The notes under the pieces: generated by a model
Told to the model about the DNA's origin: nothing
Seen by the model: the letters and a program-made list of their open reading frames with translations, nothing else
Database searches by the model: none
Position numbers and translations under genes: made by a program
DNA from: Caulobacterales bacterium RIFOXYB1_FULL_67_16
GTDB taxonomy: Bacteria; Pseudomonadota; Alphaproteobacteria; Caulobacterales; Caulobacteraceae
Length of the DNA stretch: 10,839 bases
NCBI GenBank assembly: GCA_001796045.1
Contig: MGLN01000107.1
Coordinates: 4,380 to 15,218, forward strand
Direction: 5' to 3'
Shown here: piece by piece, positions 9,051-10,839 of the stretch
Layout: each line of letters opens with the position of its first letter
How positions within the stretch are numbered: the stretch's first letter is position 1

Positions 9051-9896
9051 CTAACCCGCCACCAGAGCCTCGACCTCGCCCCGTTCCGGCGCGGACGGCT
9101 GGGCGCCCGGACGTGTCGCCGCGAAGGCCCCGGCGGCACAGGCGAACCTCAAGGCCTCGGTCGGGTCCATCCCCTCCAGCAGGGCCACGGTGATGGCCGC
9201 GACGAAGGCGTCGCCGGCGCCGGTGGCGTCGATCGCCTCGACGGCGGGCGGGGTCGCCCAGGCCATTTCGACGCCGCGCTGGTACATCACCGCGCCCTTG
9301 GCGCCCCTGGTCACCACCACCCGGCCGCCGCCCCGGTGCAGGCCGTCGCCGTAGAAGGCGGCCTCGGTCTCGTTAACGACGATCAGGTCGGCGCGGCGCA
9401 GCAGGGCCTCCGACACCGGCTGGGCGGGCGCCAGATTGGCGCAGACAAAGCCCGTGGCTCGGCCCACCGCCGCCTCGACCGTCTCGACCGGCAGCTCCAG
9501 CTGGACGATCAGGGCGCCCTCGATCCGCTGGGGCAGCTGTTCGGGCGTGACCAGATGATTGGCGCCGGCCGCCACCACGATCTGGTTCTCGCCGCCGGGA
9601 TCGACGGCGATCAGGGCCACGCCGGTCGGCGCCGCCACGTCCGTCTCGACCCCCGCCAGATCGACGCCCAGATCCGACATCAGAGCCAGGGCCTCGCCGG
9701 CCAGGGAGTCGTTCCCGACCCGCCCGATCAGGCTGACCTCGGCGCCCAGTTTCTCGGCGGCATAGGCCTGGTTGGCGCCCTTGCCGCCGGGATAGCGGGC
9801 CAGGGTCGCCCCCGTCACCGTCTCGCCCGGGCCCGGCAGGCGGGACGCCGTCGCCACCAGGTCCAGGTTGATCGAGCCGACGACGGTGATCCTCAT
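9051..9896 (-). CDS. rbsK: Ribokinase (PfkB family)
   Basis: A 281-residue cytoplasmic sugar kinase expected to turn ribose and ATP into ribose 5-phosphate. The PfkB features appear in order: VGSINLDLV (6-14) at the start of the fold, YPGGKGANQAYAA (35-47) for sugar binding, GRVGNDSLAG (58-67), GENQIVVAAGAN (102-113), NETEA (175-179), VVTRGAKGAV (194-203) and the DATGAGDAF signature (223-231) with Asp229 as catalytic base. The protein is about 25-30 residues shorter than E. coli RbsK. The shortening falls mainly between NETEA and VVTRG, where only about 14 residues remain of a longer helical segment. The ATG at 9896 overlaps the nucleoside hydrolase stop as ATGA, so translation is probably coupled. 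Other PfkB kinases (for example for adenosine or other pentoses) cannot be excluded, but the motifs and the neighbour favour ribose. Confidence 0.9.
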   Translation of the reverse strand: MRITVVGSINLDLVATASRLPGPGETVTGATLARYPGGKGANQAYAAEKLGAEVSLIGRVGNDSLAGEALALMSDLGVDLAGVETDVAAPTGVALIAVDPGGENQIVVAAGANHLVTPEQLPQRIEGALIVQLELPVETVEAAVGRATGFVCANLAPAQPVSEALLRRADLIVVNETEAAFYGDGLHRGGGRVVVTRGAKGAVMYQRGVEMAWATPPAVEAIDATGAGDAFVAAITVALLEGMDPTEALRFACAAGAFAATRPGAQPSAPERGEVEALVAG

Positions 9897-10839
9897 TTGG
9901 CGGTCCTGGGCGCGGGCTTCAGCCGCTCGGTCAAGAGAGCGAACACCCCCTCTGCGTCCGCCGCAACCGCCCAGCGATGTCGCGCGGTCGCCGGATCGAC
10001 CCGGAACTCGACCGCCGTATGGCCCCGCGTCAGCTCGGAGGACGCCTCGACCTCGATCCGGCAAGGCTTCAGGGTGAACAGCTCGGGCTTCAGCAGCCAG
10101 GCGACGGGACAGGGGTCGTGCAGCGGCGGGGCTTCAGAGCCCACGACCTGCCGCTCGGTCCGCTGCGAGAAGCGCAGCATCGAGGCCACGGTCCGCGCCG
10201 GCTCGGTGCGGATCTTCTCGATCGCGCGGATCCGCGGCTCGGTCGCCCGCACCTGATGGGTCGCGTCCAGGCCGAAGGCGACCACCTCGCAGCCCGAGCC
10301 GAACACCACCGCCGCCGCGTCCGGGTCGGCCCAGATGTTGAACTCGGCCGAGGCGGTGATGTTGCCGCCCTCGCTGCGCGCCCCGCCCATGACCACCACC
10401 GGCCCGAGGCGTTCGGCCAGCCGCCGCTCGCGCTTCATGGCCAGGGCCAGATTGGTCATCGGTCCCAGGACGGCGACGGCGACCGATCCGGCCGGGCGTT
10501 TCATCACCAGGTCGACGATGGCGTTGGCCGCCGGGCCGTCGCCGATGATGCCCTTGGGCGCGAAGGGCTCCAGGTCGCCCAGCCCCTCGGGTCCATGGAA
10601 CTCGCCCGCCCCGGCTGGGGGCCGTTTCAGCGGCCGTTCGGCGCCGCCGAAGACGGGCACGTCTTCACGGCCGGCGATCTGGCGCATCATCCGGGCGTTG
10701 CGCTGGGTCAGATGAGCGGGGACGTTGCCGCCTACGGTGCAGACGGCCAGCAGCTCCAGCTCGGAGGCGGCGAAGGCCAGGAAGAGCGCCACGGCGTCAT
10801 CCACGCCGGGGTCGCAGTCGATGATCAGGGATTGGACAG
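9893..10839 (-). CDS. Ribonucleoside hydrolase (IUNH family), N-terminus cut by window edge
   Basis: The 314 visible residues cover almost the whole enzyme; only the first few are beyond the edge. It hydrolyses the N-glycosidic bond of ribonucleosides, giving free base and ribose, in the cytoplasm. The calcium-binding signature DCDPGVDD sits at visible residues 7-14, so a GTG at 10804 inside it is not the real start. Further family features are VGGNVPAHLTQRNA, FHGPEGLG (His81), LGPMTNLALA, AEFNIWADPDAA (Asn167) and PLHDPCPVAWLL (His240-Asp241, with Asp a calcium ligand). The HDPC-type end and the FHG histidine resemble the pyrimidine-preferring RihA/RihB/YeiK group, but purine use cannot be excluded. 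The stop overlaps the ribokinase start as ATGA, which joins base release to ribose phosphorylation in one operon. Promoter and any upstream transporter lie outside the window. Confidence 0.9.
   Translation of the reverse strand, partial: VQSLIIDCDPGVDDAVALFLAFAASELELLAVCTVGGNVPAHLTQRNARMMRQIAGREDVPVFGGAERPLKRPPAGAGEFHGPEGLGDLEPFAPKGIIGDGPAANAIVDLVMKRPAGSVAVAVLGPMTNLALAMKRERRLAERLGPVVVMGGARSEGGNITASAEFNIWADPDAAAVVFGSGCEVVAFGLDATHQVRATEPRIRAIEKIRTEPARTVASMLRFSQRTERQVVGSEAPPLHDPCPVAWLLKPELFTLKPCRIEVEASSELTRGHTAVEFRVDPATARHRWAVAADAEGVFALLTERLKPAPRTAK

Noticed and set aside
6620..9193. Very long plus-strand open frame (857 codons) opposite the autotransporter gene
   Set aside because: It is rich in Arg, Gln, His, Asp and Gly in no domain order and has no membrane or catalytic motif. 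It is the antisense shadow common in GC-rich DNA; the minus strand encodes a full, recognisable autotransporter.
9897..10064. N-terminal extension of ribokinase to 10064
   Set aside because: It lies inside the nucleoside hydrolase coding region in another frame, and the ribokinase fold begins exactly at the ATG at 9896.
8994..10256. Plus-strand 420-codon open frame opposite ribokinase and nucleoside hydrolase
   Set aside because: No motif, biased composition, and both genes on the minus strand are intact family members joined by an ATGA overlap.

Overview
This window looks like chromosome of a high-GC alphaproteobacterium, most likely a member of the Caulobacteraceae (Brevundimonas- or Caulobacter-like). 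The reasons are the strong G/C bias at third codon positions, the type of exported S9 peptidase and S1-protease autotransporter, the GGGGAG ribosome sites and a LacI-type operator before a glycoside hydrolase gene. The placement is judged from protein character only; no search was run.

Left region (1-2008). A glycoside hydrolase gene, resembling GH5 cellulases and cut off by the window edge, runs leftward with a perfect 14-bp LacI-type palindrome just before its ribosome site. Upstream of it on the same strand is a hotdog-fold acyl-CoA thioesterase. Divergent from the thioesterase is a zinc-dependent alcohol dehydrogenase of the MDR superfamily.

Middle region (2010-5441). The dehydrogenase ends one base from the end of a convergent gene for an exported S9 serine peptidase of the glutamyl endopeptidase type. 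The dehydrogenase terminator hairpin therefore sits inside the last codons of the peptidase. The peptidase is divergent from a polytopic membrane protein of unknown function. The 186-bp gap between them holds two inverted repeats that are candidate operators.

Right region (5501-10839). A classical autotransporter runs leftward: signal peptide, chymotrypsin-fold S1 protease with intact catalytic residues, beta-helix passenger and 12-strand-type barrel. It ends in a clear intrinsic terminator. Behind it lie a ribokinase and a nucleoside hydrolase (running off the right edge), joined by an ATGA overlap. Together these would cleave a ribonucleoside and phosphorylate the freed ribose.

Taken together the window is mostly metabolic and secretory housekeeping: sugar-polymer and nucleoside use plus two exported serine proteases. 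I see no CRISPR array, tRNA, rRNA, insertion sequence, phage gene or recognisable defence system. The most interesting items are the S1-protease autotransporter with an unusual specificity-pocket residue, the LacI-type operator, and the paired inverted repeats in the divergent promoter region.
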